Shown here piece by piece: positions 1 through 8,570 of a DNA stretch of 64,000 bases (position 1 is its first letter; every line of letters begins with the position of its first letter). The stretch spans positions 2,413,001 to 2,477,000 of the forward strand of contig NZ_CP022957.1 in assembly GCF_002269385.1 (NCBI RefSeq), written 5' to 3'. The translations under genes and the position numbers were made by a program. The stretch comes from Maribacter cobaltidurans (GTDB lineage: Bacteria > Bacteroidota > Bacteroidia > Flavobacteriales > Flavobacteriaceae). The notes below the pieces were generated by a model that saw only the letters and a list, made by a program, of their open reading frames with translations, was not told the origin of the DNA and made no database searches.

Positions 1-1033
1 TAGCTCCACCGGTGAACAAATGGTGCTCATAGATCATTTTTTTTCTAAGTGGACCTACCTCAAAATCAAATTCCAACCCCAACATCAATCCCCGTCCTTT
101 AACTCTTTTTACTCGGGGTATTTCCTTTGCCTTTTCATTGAAGTACGCCCCTATTTTGGCTGCATTTTCCACTAATTTTTCTTCTTCGATAACTTCCAAA
201 ACGGCTATGGAAGCGGCACATGCCAAATGGTTTCCACCAAAAGTGGTACCCAAAAGACCATGACTCGCCTTAATATCTTCATGAATCAATATCCCTCCAA
301 CAGGGAAGCCATTCCCCATACCTTTCGCAATACTTATGATGTCAGGTTGAATTCCGTGATGTTGAAACCCAAAGAATTTTCCGGTTCTCCCGTATCCCGA
401 TTGTACCTCGTCCGCAATGAGAATCAAACTATTTTCCTTACATAAGGCCTCAATATCTTGATAAAATTGGGTCGACGGTTCGTCCAAACCACCAACTCCT
501 TGTATGGCTTCTAGAATTACGGCGCAAACATCCCCTTTACTTAGCTCTCTTTTCAGACCTTCTGCATCACCCAAACTTAAAAAAGTAACCTGTTGTTGCT
601 TATTAATGGGTGCATTTATCGCAGCATTGTCGGTTGCAGCGACTGCAGCCGAGGTTCTTCCGTGAAAGCTATTTTTAAAGGCAACAATCCTAGACTTTCC
701 GGTTTCAAAAGATGCCATTTTTAAGGCATTCTCATTGGCTTCGGCCCCTGAATTGCACAAAAAGAGGTTGTAATCTTGGCAACCCGAAAGGGTGCCAAGT
801 TTTTCCGCCAATTCCTCCTGCAGTGGATTTTGAACAGCGTTACTATAAAACCCAATTTTATCTAATTGATCCTTGAGTCGTTTTATGTAATGTGGATGGG
901 AGTGACCTATGGATATCACGGCATGGCCTCCATAAAAATCCAAATACTCCTGGCCTTTATCATCGGTTACTACGATTCCCTTGGCGGAAACCGGGGTAAC
1001 GTTGTACAATGGATATACGTCAAATAGTTTCAT
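1..1033 (-). CDS. argD: acetylornithine/succinylornithine aminotransferase (partial, 3' end off window)
   Basis: Class III PLP-dependent aminotransferase that makes the acylated ornithine intermediate of arginine synthesis in the cytoplasm. About 344 codons are visible, so only the C-terminal few dozen residues are missing. The reading starts MKLFDVYPLYNVTPVSAKG. Family motifs are present: NSGAEANENALK near residue 94, ADEVQSGYGRTG near 207, and the PLP lysine in SIAKGMGNGFPVGG (about K237). It follows proC by only 4 nt at the end of an argG-argC-proC-argD order on the minus strand, which supports the arginine role over other class III enzymes. Sequence alone does not say whether the substrate is acetyl- or succinyl-ornithine; some Bacteroidetes use succinylated intermediates. 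Confidence 0.93.
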   Translation of the reverse strand, partial: MKLFDVYPLYNVTPVSAKGIVVTDDKGQEYLDFYGGHAVISIGHSHPHYIKRLKDQLDKIGFYSNAVQNPLQEELAEKLGTLSGCQDYNLFLCNSGAEANENALKMASFETGKSRIVAFKNSFHGRTSAAVAATDNAAINAPINKQQQVTFLSLGDAEGLKRELSKGDVCAVILEAIQGVGGLDEPSTQFYQDIEALCKENSLILIADEVQSGYGRTGKFFGFQHHGIQPDIISIAKGMGNGFPVGGILIHEDIKASHGLLGTTFGGNHLACAASIAVLEVIEEEKLVENAAKIGAYFNEKAKEIPRVKRVKGRGLMLGLEFDFEVGPLRKKMIYEHHLFTGGA

Positions 1034-1037
1034 GTGT

Positions 1038-1832
1038 TCATCTTTTTTTGAACTCTGTTATCTTATCATAGGAAGCTACAATACCTTGTATTAGTGATGA
1101 GCTTAGTCCCTGGTGTTCCATTTCGTTCAATCCTTGTATGGTACAACCCATAGGGGTAGTGACCCTGTCTATTTCCTCCTCTGGATGATTGCCGGATTCT
1201 ATCAATAATTTTGCTGCTCCGTTACAGGTATGCATGGCCAGTTCCTGGGCTTCTTTGGCATCGAACCCTAGCTGAATTGCTCCTTGTGTGGTAGCTCTGA
1301 TCAAACGCATCCAAAAGGCGATGCCACTGGCGCAGATAACCGTAGCCGCTTGCATTTGTGCTTCGGGTATTTGCATGGAGTGTCCCATTCTATTGAAAAT
1401 GGCCTTGGCCAGATCTATCCGTTTTTTACCTTTTTCATTGCTGCAGATACAGGTCATCGATTCCCCTACCGAGATAGCGGTGTTAGGCATACTTCTAATG
1501 ATATATTTATCGGCACCAATAACGGCTTCTATCTTATTGATTTCAAAACCGGTAATGGTGGAAATGATTACATGGTTGTCATTCAACAGGTCCTTGATAC
1601 TTTCTAGAATGTCCTTGAAATGACCTGGTTGAACCGCAAAAATCAAAATGTCAGACTTGGAAACGGCTTCCCTATTATCCGAGGTAACTGAGACATTTCC
1701 ATATTTTTCGTATTCGGAAATGGATTGGGTATTTCTCTTGGTGAGGTACATACTTGTTGCACCATTGCTATTAAGTATTCCTTTAGCTATGGAAAGTCCT
1801 AAATTACCGGTTCCTATGATGGCTATTTTCAT
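1038..1832 (-). CDS. proC: pyrroline-5-carboxylate reductase
   Basis: Reduces 1-pyrroline-5-carboxylate to proline with NAD(P)H. The 264-residue length is normal for ProC. The N-terminus is a Rossmann fold with IIGTGNLGLSIAKG at residues 4-17; the middle has the family segment RSMPNTAISVGESMTC, and the C-terminal dimerisation part has TTPMGCTIQGLNEME. The ATG is followed at once by the dinucleotide-binding strand, so the start is secure. It lies between argC (23 nt upstream) and argD (4 nt downstream), so proline and arginine synthesis are probably co-transcribed. Proline can be made from glutamate or ornithine semialdehyde, which may explain the linkage; that part is inference. Confidence 0.93.
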   Translation of the reverse strand: MKIAIIGTGNLGLSIAKGILNSNGATSMYLTKRNTQSISEYEKYGNVSVTSDNREAVSKSDILIFAVQPGHFKDILESIKDLLNDNHVIISTITGFEINKIEAVIGADKYIIRSMPNTAISVGESMTCICSNEKGKKRIDLAKAIFNRMGHSMQIPEAQMQAATVICASGIAFWMRLIRATTQGAIQLGFDAKEAQELAMHTCNGAAKLLIESGNHPEEEIDRVTTPMGCTIQGLNEMEHQGLSSSLIQGIVASYDKITEFKKR

Positions 1833-1855
1833 GTGGTTATTTTTTTTAATGACAT

Positions 1856-2830
1856 CTAAAAAACACTTGCCTTCAGATTCAATCCTAGATTTTCCTCCAG
1901 CCCAAGAATCAAGTTCATGTTCTGCACCGCTTGTCCTGATGCGCCTTTTAATAAATTATCGATTGCCGATGTAATCAACAAGGTATCCTTATGCTTATGC
2001 AGGTGAATGTGACAGTTGTTCGTATTCACCACTTGTTTTAAGTGAAGTGGTTCTTCCGAAACATGGGTAAAAGCCGCATCGGCATAGAAGTTTTTATAAA
2101 GTTCCTTGGCCTCTTCCAATGACCCTGAATAATCCGTGTAGGCGGTGGCCAAAATCCCTCTAGTAAAATTGCCCCTATTCGGTAGGAAAAATAGTTCTCC
2201 CGTATTTTCCTGAAGGGAATGCAAACTCTCATTAATTTCTCCCAAGTGTTGGTGGGTAAAGGGTTTATACCAACTAACATTATTGTTTCTCCAGCTGAAA
2301 TGTGAAGTATCCGACGGACTTACTCCTGCACCTGTGCTTCCGGTTACGGCATTTACATGAATGGTTCCGGATAATTGACCTGCCTTGGCAAGTGGCAACA
2401 ATGCCAGTTGAATGGCAGTTGCAAAACAACCTGGATTGGCAATATATTGAGCATACTCTATTTCGGAACCATTCAGTTCGGGTAGACCATAGACAAATTG
2501 CTTTCCATTGAAATTAGCATCCGCCTGTAGCCTAAAATCGTTGCTTAAATCAATGATAATGGTTTTATCGGAAAAGGCATGGTCCAATAAAAACTTGGAG
2601 GAATTTCCATGTCCCAAACAAAGGAATACAACATCAACCTCTACGTTTACCTCACCTGTAAATTGTAACTCCGTTAGTCCTAAAAGGTCGGGATGTGCGG
2701 TCGACAAACCTTTTCCAGCCCTGGTTGTGGAATAGACAAAATCGATTTCCACCGCGGGGTGGTTCAACAATATTCGTATCAGTTCCCCGCCAGTATACCC
2801 CGAGCCTCCAATAATACCCGCTTTAATCAT
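1856..2830 (-). CDS. argC: N-acetyl-gamma-glutamyl-phosphate reductase
   Basis: NADPH-dependent reductase forming N-acyl-glutamate semialdehyde in arginine synthesis. The 324-residue protein opens with the Rossmann motif AGIIGGSGYTGGELIRILL and carries the catalytic cysteine in YIANPGCFATAIQLALLPL (near residue 134), followed by VTGSTGAGVSPS, which is diagnostic of ArgC. The end of argG overlaps the start of this gene by 8 nt, implying translational coupling within one operon. Length is in the short ArgC class (about 320-345). Confidence 0.95.
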   Translation of the reverse strand: MIKAGIIGGSGYTGGELIRILLNHPAVEIDFVYSTTRAGKGLSTAHPDLLGLTELQFTGEVNVEVDVVFLCLGHGNSSKFLLDHAFSDKTIIIDLSNDFRLQADANFNGKQFVYGLPELNGSEIEYAQYIANPGCFATAIQLALLPLAKAGQLSGTIHVNAVTGSTGAGVSPSDTSHFSWRNNNVSWYKPFTHQHLGEINESLHSLQENTGELFFLPNRGNFTRGILATAYTDYSGSLEEAKELYKNFYADAAFTHVSEEPLHLKQVVNTNNCHIHLHKHKDTLLITSAIDNLLKGASGQAVQNMNLILGLEENLGLNLKASVF

Positions 2831-4010
2831 TGCCTTGATTTACGTGGTTGTATATTTTTCCTGCGTTGGACTGGATTTTGATAAAGCCCTTGGCTTCCTC
2901 TGCAGACCAACCTTTGTTCATTTCACCATAACTTCCAAATGAGGCATTCATTAGGTCATGTGGCGATGAGATGCCGTTCAATCTAAATTGAAAAGGGTAT
3001 AGGCTTACAAAGACATCACCAGAAACCGTTTTTTGTGTATCGGCAAGAAATGCTTCGATATTGCGCATTACCGCATCCAGATAGTGGCCTTCATGCAAGA
3101 GCATGCCATAGAAGTTACCCTGTTGTTCTTTTTGAAATTGTTGCCATTTGGTCAAGGTATGCTTTTCCAATAAGTGGTGTGCCTTAAGAATGATCAATGC
3201 AGCAGCGGCTTCAAAACCGACCCTTCCCTTAATGCCTATTATGGTATCGCCCACGTGGATATCCCTTCCAATGGCGTATTTGGAGGCCATGGCTTCCAAT
3301 TTTTCGATATTGTTTACGGGTTCGTCGGTAACACCGTCAATGGCAACGAGTTCCCCTTGTTTAAAGGTCAGTGTTACATCGGTTGGTGTTTTTTCTTCCA
3401 ATTGACTTGGAAAGGCACTATCCGGTAGGGCTTTTTCAGACGTCAAGGTTTCCTCGCCCCCTACGGATGTTCCCCAAAGACCTCTGTTGATGCTGTACTT
3501 TGCTTTTTCCCAAGGGTAATCCACCCCGTTTTCCTGTAAATATTTGATTTCTACCTCACGGGCTAATTTATTATCCCTTATTGGGGTAATGATTTCAATT
3601 TCAGGGGCTATGATTTGAAAAATCATATCGAAACGAACTTGGTCGTTTCCGGCACCTGTACTGCCATGGGCAATATATTTGGCCCCGATTTTCTTGGCAT
3701 GGTTAACGATTTCGATGGCCTGTACGATCCGCTCCGCACTTACGGAAAGCGGGTAGGTGTTGTTCTTGAGTACGTTCCCAAAAATGAGATACTTTACTAC
3801 CTTGTCGTAAAAGGTCTGTACGGCATCGATGGACGTATAGGAACTAGCTCCCAATTGCAACGCCTTTTCTTCTATGGTTTTAATCTCCTCAGGAGAAAAA
3901 CCACCGGTATTTACACTTACCGCATGTACTTCAAATCCTTTTTCCTTTGAAAGATATTTGGCGCAATAGGAGGTGTCCAAACCACCGCTGTATGCTAGTA
4001 CTAATTTCAT
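2823..4010 (-). CDS. argG: argininosuccinate synthase
   Basis: Condenses citrulline and aspartate with ATP to argininosuccinate in the cytoplasm. The 395-residue protein begins MKLVLAYSGGLDTSYCAKYL, containing the PP-loop SGGLDTS of N-type ATP pyrophosphatases. Further family segments are AHGSTGAGNDQVRF, in which the conserved family segment is GSTGKGNDQVRF, and YSINRGLWGTSVGGE. It is the second structural gene of the arginine operon, 42 nt after the GNAT gene, and its tail overlaps argC. Regulation is probably through the upstream Arg-rich leader peptide. Confidence 0.95.
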   Translation of the reverse strand: MKLVLAYSGGLDTSYCAKYLSKEKGFEVHAVSVNTGGFSPEEIKTIEEKALQLGASSYTSIDAVQTFYDKVVKYLIFGNVLKNNTYPLSVSAERIVQAIEIVNHAKKIGAKYIAHGSTGAGNDQVRFDMIFQIIAPEIEIITPIRDNKLAREVEIKYLQENGVDYPWEKAKYSINRGLWGTSVGGEETLTSEKALPDSAFPSQLEEKTPTDVTLTFKQGELVAIDGVTDEPVNNIEKLEAMASKYAIGRDIHVGDTIIGIKGRVGFEAAAALIILKAHHLLEKHTLTKWQQFQKEQQGNFYGMLLHEGHYLDAVMRNIEAFLADTQKTVSGDVFVSLYPFQFRLNGISSPHDLMNASFGSYGEMNKGWSAEEAKGFIKIQSNAGKIYNHVNQGND

Positions 4011-4052
4011 TCTTATTGTATTTAGTTCCCTGAAGAGGGAATTAGACTGTTA

Positions 4053-4673
4053 TTATTTGTTTTCTTTTTTGAAGAACAAAGCTTCCTTGATACTTTTTAA
4101 GCGTTTAAAGGATTTGCTGTTGATTTCTTTTTTCTTTTTATTCTTTTCCTTTTGTTCCGGGTCATAGAGCATTCCGGTGCAGAGGCACATTTTACGTTCG
4201 GTACGGGTCAAAATATCAAAGTTTTTGCAGGTTTGGCATCCCTTCCAAAAATCGGGATCATCCGTTAGTTCGGAAAAGGTGACAGGTTGATACCCCAGTT
4301 CGTAATTGATTTTCATAACCGCCAGTCCCGTAGTAATCCCGAATATTTTGGCACCGGGAAATTTTTCCCTGCTCAATTCGAAAATTCTGGCCTTAATGGT
4401 CTTCGCAAGTCCTTGGCCTCTATAATCGGGATGAACGATTAATCCTGAGTTGGCCACGAACTTTTCATGTCCCCAAACCTCGATGTAACAAAAGCCTGCA
4501 AATTTTTCGCCGTCCAAGGCAATGATTGCATTACCGTTCGACAGTTTTTTTTGGATGTATTCAGGAGTGCGTTTGGCAATACCCGTTCCCCGGACCTTAG
4601 CGGATTCTGCTATGGTATCACAGATTATCTGTGCGTATTTAAAGTGTGATTCGTTAGCAACAACTAGCTTCAT
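4053..4673 (-). CDS. GNAT-family N-acetyltransferase, first gene of the arginine operon
   Basis: A 206-residue GNAT acyltransferase. The acyl-CoA-binding A motif is HPDYRGQGLAKTI at about residues 82-94, preceded by the beta-strand FVANSGLIV. After the GNAT core come two cysteine pairs (C146, C149 and C163, C165; GCQTCKN then MCLCTG) that could bind a metal, and then a lysine-rich tail of about 35 residues. It is the first structural gene behind the Arg-codon leader and sits 42 nt before argG. Its position suggests it performs the first acylation of glutamate (an ArgA-like step), but no substrate-specific motif confirms this; an unrelated acyltransferase riding in the operon is possible. Confidence 0.7.
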   Translation of the reverse strand: MKLVVANESHFKYAQIICDTIAESAKVRGTGIAKRTPEYIQKKLSNGNAIIALDGEKFAGFCYIEVWGHEKFVANSGLIVHPDYRGQGLAKTIKARIFELSREKFPGAKIFGITTGLAVMKINYELGYQPVTFSELTDDPDFWKGCQTCKNFDILTRTERKMCLCTGMLYDPEQKEKNKKKKEINSKSFKRLKSIKEALFFKKENK

Positions 4674-4759
4674 TGCTATTATAGTTTAAAAGAAATAAAA
4701 AATAAGATTTTGCTCGTGCGGAAATGGACTCACCTAATTCCATGAAATATATACAACCC
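4674..4759 (-). promoter_or_regulatory. leader region between Arg leader peptide and arginine operon (candidate attenuator)
   Basis: On the minus strand this stretch follows the leader stop codon. It contains short pairing elements: CCC/GGG straddling the stop codon, and ATGGA (4742-4738) with TCCAT (4727-4723). A GCACGAGC segment follows, then a U-rich run CTTATTTTTTATTTC just before the GNAT start. The layout (Arg codons, small hairpins, U-run) fits transcription attenuation, but I do not see one strong intrinsic terminator, so Rho-dependent or translational coupling control is also possible. Confidence 0.45.
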
Positions 4760-4843
4760 TTACGGGCGACGACGGCGAGATACGAACGGACTGATGGGAG
4801 TAGTTATACTCGTAGAAATCGAAATGTAATGGTTCTCGTTCAT
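4760..4843 (-). CDS. arginine leader peptide (27 aa, ends with four Arg codons)
   Basis: Short reading frame absent from any long-ORF view. From ATG at 4843 it encodes 27 residues starting MNENHYISIS and ending PFVSRRRRP, then TAA. The four consecutive arginine codons (CGC CGT CGT CGC) sit one proline codon before the stop. The frame lies in the 234-nt gap before the arginine operon and stops 86 nt before its first gene. Amino-acid leader peptides with runs of the regulated residue's codon are the established sensor in attenuation, so this is very likely the arginine attenuator. No Shine-Dalgarno is obvious. The downstream structure is treated as a separate feature. Confidence 0.78.
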   Translation of the reverse strand: MNENHYISISTSITTPISPFVSRRRRP

Positions 4844-4907
4844 TATGAAGTAAAAATACAAATTAAATCCTATCTATGTAAAAGTGGATATATTTTTTAC
4901 AAAAACT

Positions 4908-6251
4908 TTACTTTTTGTTAGGATGTAAAAAAATCTCATAACCCATAAAACCGAGAACCACCGAATATTCCAAAGCCAATAAAAATAAGTTTTCCTTATT
5001 GTCCATTTGGGAGTAGGCAAAATAACTCAATACCACCATCCCTGTCCAAATTACAGGAAATTTGAAGGAATTAAAGGTGCCCAACAAAAGGATGGAAATG
5101 ATATACCATGGATGAACCGTTGTGGATATCATATAATATAGGGTGATGATCCACATCATGGAAGTCATTAACTTCAAGAGGTCCTTATTGTTTCTCAGGA
5201 AAGTTAAAAGTATGGCCGTTACCAAGGTTATGTATGGAACAACCTTTCCATAATCCTTGATAAACTCCCAAGGTTTCTCATCCATGGATATGGCAATTTT
5301 CTTGGCGACGTTATATATTCCGGCATTAAATTCAAAATTTGAAAACCAAAGTCCCATCGTTTGGGAGTAATTCGAAATAAAATCCGGGTGATAAAAGGGA
5401 ACGAACAATGCTAAAGAAGTTGCTCCAATGATAAAATAGAAGAATAGACTCTTTTTTAGACCTAAATGATTTAGGAACAAAGGCATAAAAAGAAGTGGCA
5501 CTAATTTCACCGAAATGGAACAGGCCATTACCACTCCGGCCAGTTGCCATTTATCTTGGGAAAGTAAATAGAGCGACCAAACCAAAAAGAACAACATAAT
5601 ACCTTCAAAATGGAGGTTCCCCGTTAGTTCCACGATTACCAAAGGATTTAAAAAGTACCAGCAGATGAGGTGTGGGGAACGGTTTAGCTTTTTCAAAAGT
5701 TTTCTGCCGAAATAAAAAATACCTAAATCGGCCAATATGACGGAGACCCTCATGACCATAATGGAACCCATAATGCTTTTACCCCCCAAGAGGGCGGCCA
5801 AAGCAAAAACAAGTTGGTGGAGGGGTGGATAACTACTATAATGTTTCGCACTTAAAGTTCCCATTCCCTGATGCAATTCCTGAGCATTTGCAATGGGCAG
5901 TCCCAGATTTTCCATTAAGGCGTTTGGGGTTTCCAAATAAGGGTTTATGAAATTGACCACCAATTCTCCATCCCAAATAAACCGATAGAAATCCTGGGAT
6001 AGATGAGGTTCCAAAGCAATAAATATCAATCTGGCGAGAATTCCTGTTATCAGGAGGAATCTGTAATTCCACTTTTCAAATTGGATGAGTTTCCAACAAA
6101 AAAAGAAAAGTGCCGCAAATAATGTAAAGAGTTTAAGGTAGTCCGTGCGCTCCAACTGATACGCCAAGGTATAGTAAAATATCAAGGAGAACAGCGCAAA
6201 AAGTAGAGGCAGTTTGTGGAGTTGAAGATACGTAGTTAACCTTTTTGGCAC
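4908..6251 (-). CDS. polytopic membrane glycosyltransferase (GT-C fold, mannosyltransferase-like)
   Basis: A 447-residue integral membrane protein with roughly ten or more hydrophobic helices. The first large extracytoplasmic loop carries LSQDFYRFIWDGELV, the acidic D-x-YRY-x-WDG pattern of GT-C enzymes that use polyprenyl-phosphate sugars, followed by SSYPPLHQLVFALAALLGG. It resembles the GT87/DUF2029 and MptB-like mannosyltransferase groups; the sugar and acceptor cannot be read from the sequence. Start is GTG (no early ATG). It stands alone between the MBL-rhodanese gene and the arginine leader, and its stop lies 64 nt before the leader ATG, so the arginine promoter must lie in or near its 3' end. 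Confidence 0.7.
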   Translation of the reverse strand: MPKRLTTYLQLHKLPLLFALFSLIFYYTLAYQLERTDYLKLFTLFAALFFFCWKLIQFEKWNYRFLLITGILARLIFIALEPHLSQDFYRFIWDGELVVNFINPYLETPNALMENLGLPIANAQELHQGMGTLSAKHYSSYPPLHQLVFALAALLGGKSIMGSIMVMRVSVILADLGIFYFGRKLLKKLNRSPHLICWYFLNPLVIVELTGNLHFEGIMLFFLVWSLYLLSQDKWQLAGVVMACSISVKLVPLLFMPLFLNHLGLKKSLFFYFIIGATSLALFVPFYHPDFISNYSQTMGLWFSNFEFNAGIYNVAKKIAISMDEKPWEFIKDYGKVVPYITLVTAILLTFLRNNKDLLKLMTSMMWIITLYYMISTTVHPWYIISILLLGTFNSFKFPVIWTGMVVLSYFAYSQMDNKENLFLLALEYSVVLGFMGYEIFLHPNKK

Positions 6252-6342
6252 GTTGTTGTGTTGGGTTGTACAATCGCACGAATTTAACGGATTATTTCAA
6301 CTCCTAAAATTTGTATCCCTCAAATACAAAAGAATCGATACC

Positions 6343-7671
6343 TTATTTAAACTCCGTTATATTCTCACCTAGGTCCAATACGGTTACATTTTTCATAAGT
6401 TTACTGAGCAAACTGCTTCCGGCAGCACTTCTATAGCCCCCTGCACAATGCACTACAATAGGTTTGTCTTGTGGTATTTCTTGGTATGTATTTCTTAGAT
6501 CGTTTAAAGGATGAGCCAAGGCTTGCTCAAAAAACTTCCCGTCATTGATCTCACTTTGATTCCGTATATCAACAATGGTATAGTTTGATGGATTTTTTTT
6601 AAAATCTGGCAAATCCAAAATACTGCCTTCTTCCAACTGATGCGGCTCTAAAGTAAGTACTGATTTCAATTGCCCTTCGTAGCCTATTTTGGAAACCCTG
6701 TCCAAGATGGAATCCATTTCATAAGGGTTGTCAATTACAATATGAAAAGACTCTTTGGGCTCAACTATAGATCCGAGCAAGGTTTCAAATTTGTCTTTTT
6801 GCGAGTTGGCCTGTATGTTGATACTCCCTGGTACGTGTCCCTTTTTAAAATCCGCGGCATTTCTAATATCGATAATCAAGCCTTTTTCTATTGTATTTAA
6901 CCTAAAAATGAAATCGGCATTCGCTTTTCTCACATTTTTTGCCCCTGCTTTGTTGATGTCCACGTTAAACCCAAAATAGGAAGGAATAAAGGGCTGGCTA
7001 TCCAATAAATAGTTTACAAAATCCTCTTTGGTCTGTTTTTTAAATGCCCAATTGCCCATTCTCTCATTACCAAGGGTACTGCTCTTGTCAGAACTCAAAT
7101 TTTTACCACATAGGGAGCCTGCTCCGTGGGCAGGGTAAACCAAGGCGTCATCCGGCAGCTCATTAAACTTGTTCTGAATGGTATGATACATCATTTCTGC
7201 CAATTCCTGGCGTTTTGCCTTCATGTTTCCGGCCTTTTCCCTGAGGTCCGGTCTTCCTACGTCTCCAATAAACAAAGTATCCCCGGTAAATAAGGCGGTT
7301 TGCTTCCCGCTTCTGGCCACTATGGTAATACTGTCCGGGGAATGCCCGGGAGTATTAATAGCCGACAAGGTCACCTTTCCTATCGAAATGGTATCTCCTT
7401 CATCAAAGGCTACGTGCGGATAATCCGCACCCAATTTTTCACTATTGTATATGGTAGCCCCTGTTTCTTCATGAATTTGAAGGTGGGAACTTATAAAGTC
7501 TGCATGTGGGTGGGTTTCAATAACCGCTACAATCTTTGCCTCATGTTCATAGGCGAGTTCGTAATATTGCATGGGGTCCCTTTCTGGGTCTATAATGGCC
7601 ATTTCACCATCGCTAATTATGGCATAGGAATAATGGGCCAAAGGGGAGTACTCAAATTGTTTTATAATCAT
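6343..7671 (-). CDS. MBL-fold persulfide dioxygenase-like / double rhodanese fusion (CstB-like)
   Basis: 442 residues. Residues 1-215 are a metallo-beta-lactamase fold of the ETHE1/persulfide dioxygenase branch: ETHPHADFISSH (metal ligands), FTGDTLFIGDVGRPDL, and YPAHGAGSLCG. Residues about 255-340 form a rhodanese-like domain without an active-site cysteine (IVIDNPYE in its place). Residues about 350-442 form a second rhodanese with the active loop VVHCAGGYRSA, cysteine C409. This inactive-then-active order matches CstB-type proteins that oxidise persulfides. The protein is probably cytoplasmic and handles glutathione or low-molecular-weight persulfides. It lies downstream of the peroxiredoxin gene but is separated from it by a terminator. 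Confidence 0.85.
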   Translation of the reverse strand: MIIKQFEYSPLAHYSYAIISDGEMAIIDPERDPMQYYELAYEHEAKIVAVIETHPHADFISSHLQIHEETGATIYNSEKLGADYPHVAFDEGDTISIGKVTLSAINTPGHSPDSITIVARSGKQTALFTGDTLFIGDVGRPDLREKAGNMKAKRQELAEMMYHTIQNKFNELPDDALVYPAHGAGSLCGKNLSSDKSSTLGNERMGNWAFKKQTKEDFVNYLLDSQPFIPSYFGFNVDINKAGAKNVRKANADFIFRLNTIEKGLIIDIRNAADFKKGHVPGSINIQANSQKDKFETLLGSIVEPKESFHIVIDNPYEMDSILDRVSKIGYEGQLKSVLTLEPHQLEEGSILDLPDFKKNPSNYTIVDIRNQSEINDGKFFEQALAHPLNDLRNTYQEIPQDKPIVVHCAGGYRSAAGSSLLSKLMKNVTVLDLGENITEFK

Positions 7672-7685
7672 AAAATTAGTTTTTT

Positions 7686-7715
7686 AAAAAAGGCGCCTTT
7701 GGAAAAGACGCCTTT
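7686..7715 (-). terminator. intrinsic terminator after the peroxiredoxin gene
   Basis: AAAGGCG (7689-7695) pairs with CGCCTTT (7709-7715) across a 13-nt loop. Read on the minus strand the hairpin is followed by a run of Ts, so it ends the peroxiredoxin transcript and separates it from the MBL-rhodanese gene whose ATG lies 15 nt further on. Confidence 0.75.
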
Positions 7716-7728
7716 AGAAAATACATTT

Positions 7729-8397
7729 TTAATTTAAACTTTTTTTGGCAAGATACCAAGTTACCTTTTCCACCGAATCGTCTGCCAATCTTGCATTAAG
7801 TTCATCCAAGGATTTTGGTGGTGGAACAATTGCCTTATCCCCTTTTTTCCAGTCTAAGGGCATGGCGACACCGTGTTTGTCCGAAGTTTGTAATGCTTCC
7901 AATGCCCTTAAGATCTCATCCATGTTTCTACCTACATTCAAAGGGTAATACATGATGAGCCTGATTTTCTTTTTCGGGTCTATGAAAAAAACGGCCCTGA
8001 CGGCAGCGGTCTCACTTTCGTTGGGCTGAAGCATGCCATATAGTTTGGAAACCTTCATATCTAAGTCCGCAATAATGGGAAAATCAAAATACACACCGGT
8101 GTTTTCCCTAACATTCTGTACCCAACCCAAATGGGCATGAATACTATCTATACTCAACCCTAATAACTCGGTGTTTAAAGCATCAAATTCACTTTTTCTA
8201 GTAGCGAATCCGCTCATTTCTGTGGTACAGACCGGAGTAAAATCCGCAGGGTGTGAAAACATGACCACCCATTTATCTTTGGCAAAATCCGAGAATTTTA
8301 TTTTTCCTTTGGTCGTGTTGGCCACAAAATCCGGGGCAATGTCCCCAATTCTTGGCATCATCGTTGGCTTTTCTTTTAGCTCAGCTACATTTTCCAT
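7729..8397 (-). CDS. 1-Cys (Prx6-type) peroxiredoxin
   Basis: Thiol peroxidase that reduces hydrogen peroxide or organic peroxides. The peroxidatic site is HPADFTPVCTTEM, and the extended C-terminal domain of the Prx6 group is present (PLDWKKGDKAIVPPP). A 222-residue start at ATG 8397 (MENVAELKEKP) is preferred because the longer frame would begin at a TTG. No resolving cysteine is evident in the C-terminal part. Neighbours are a SulP transporter upstream and the persulfide-type MBL-rhodanese downstream, so a combined peroxide/sulfane-sulfur stress role is plausible but unproven. Confidence 0.92.
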   Translation of the reverse strand: MENVAELKEKPTMMPRIGDIAPDFVANTTKGKIKFSDFAKDKWVVMFSHPADFTPVCTTEMSGFATRKSEFDALNTELLGLSIDSIHAHLGWVQNVRENTGVYFDFPIIADLDMKVSKLYGMLQPNESETAAVRAVFFIDPKKKIRLIMYYPLNVGRNMDEILRALEALQTSDKHGVAMPLDWKKGDKAIVPPPKSLDELNARLADDSVEKVTWYLAKKSLN

Positions 8398-8456
8398 AAT
8401 ATTGATTTTATTTATTGAATTATTAATTTTCAATAAAAATAAACTATGAAAAAGAG

Positions 8457-8473
8457 CTAGGGTGTAACCCTAG
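8457..8473 (-). promoter_or_regulatory. perfect inverted repeat upstream of peroxiredoxin
   Basis: CTAGGGT GTA ACCCTAG is a perfect 7-bp inverted repeat with a 3-nt centre. On the minus strand it is followed by CTCTTTTT, so it may be a small terminator for the SulP gene that ends about 100 nt earlier. Equally it could be a repressor or activator operator for the peroxiredoxin gene, whose ATG is about 60 nt downstream. Confidence 0.4.
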
Positions 8474-8570
8474 TTACATAAAACCCAAATTAACTATTGT
8501 TTAACCCTATTCCCGAAGTGTTAAGGGATTATAGAGGGAAATATATGTCTAAAACATTTTTAATCTGAAA

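Noticed and set aside
6343..7671. HxHxDF instead of HxHxDH in the MBL domain as a broken metal site
   Set aside because: HADF is normal for the persulfide dioxygenase/CstB branch, whose single iron uses other ligands.
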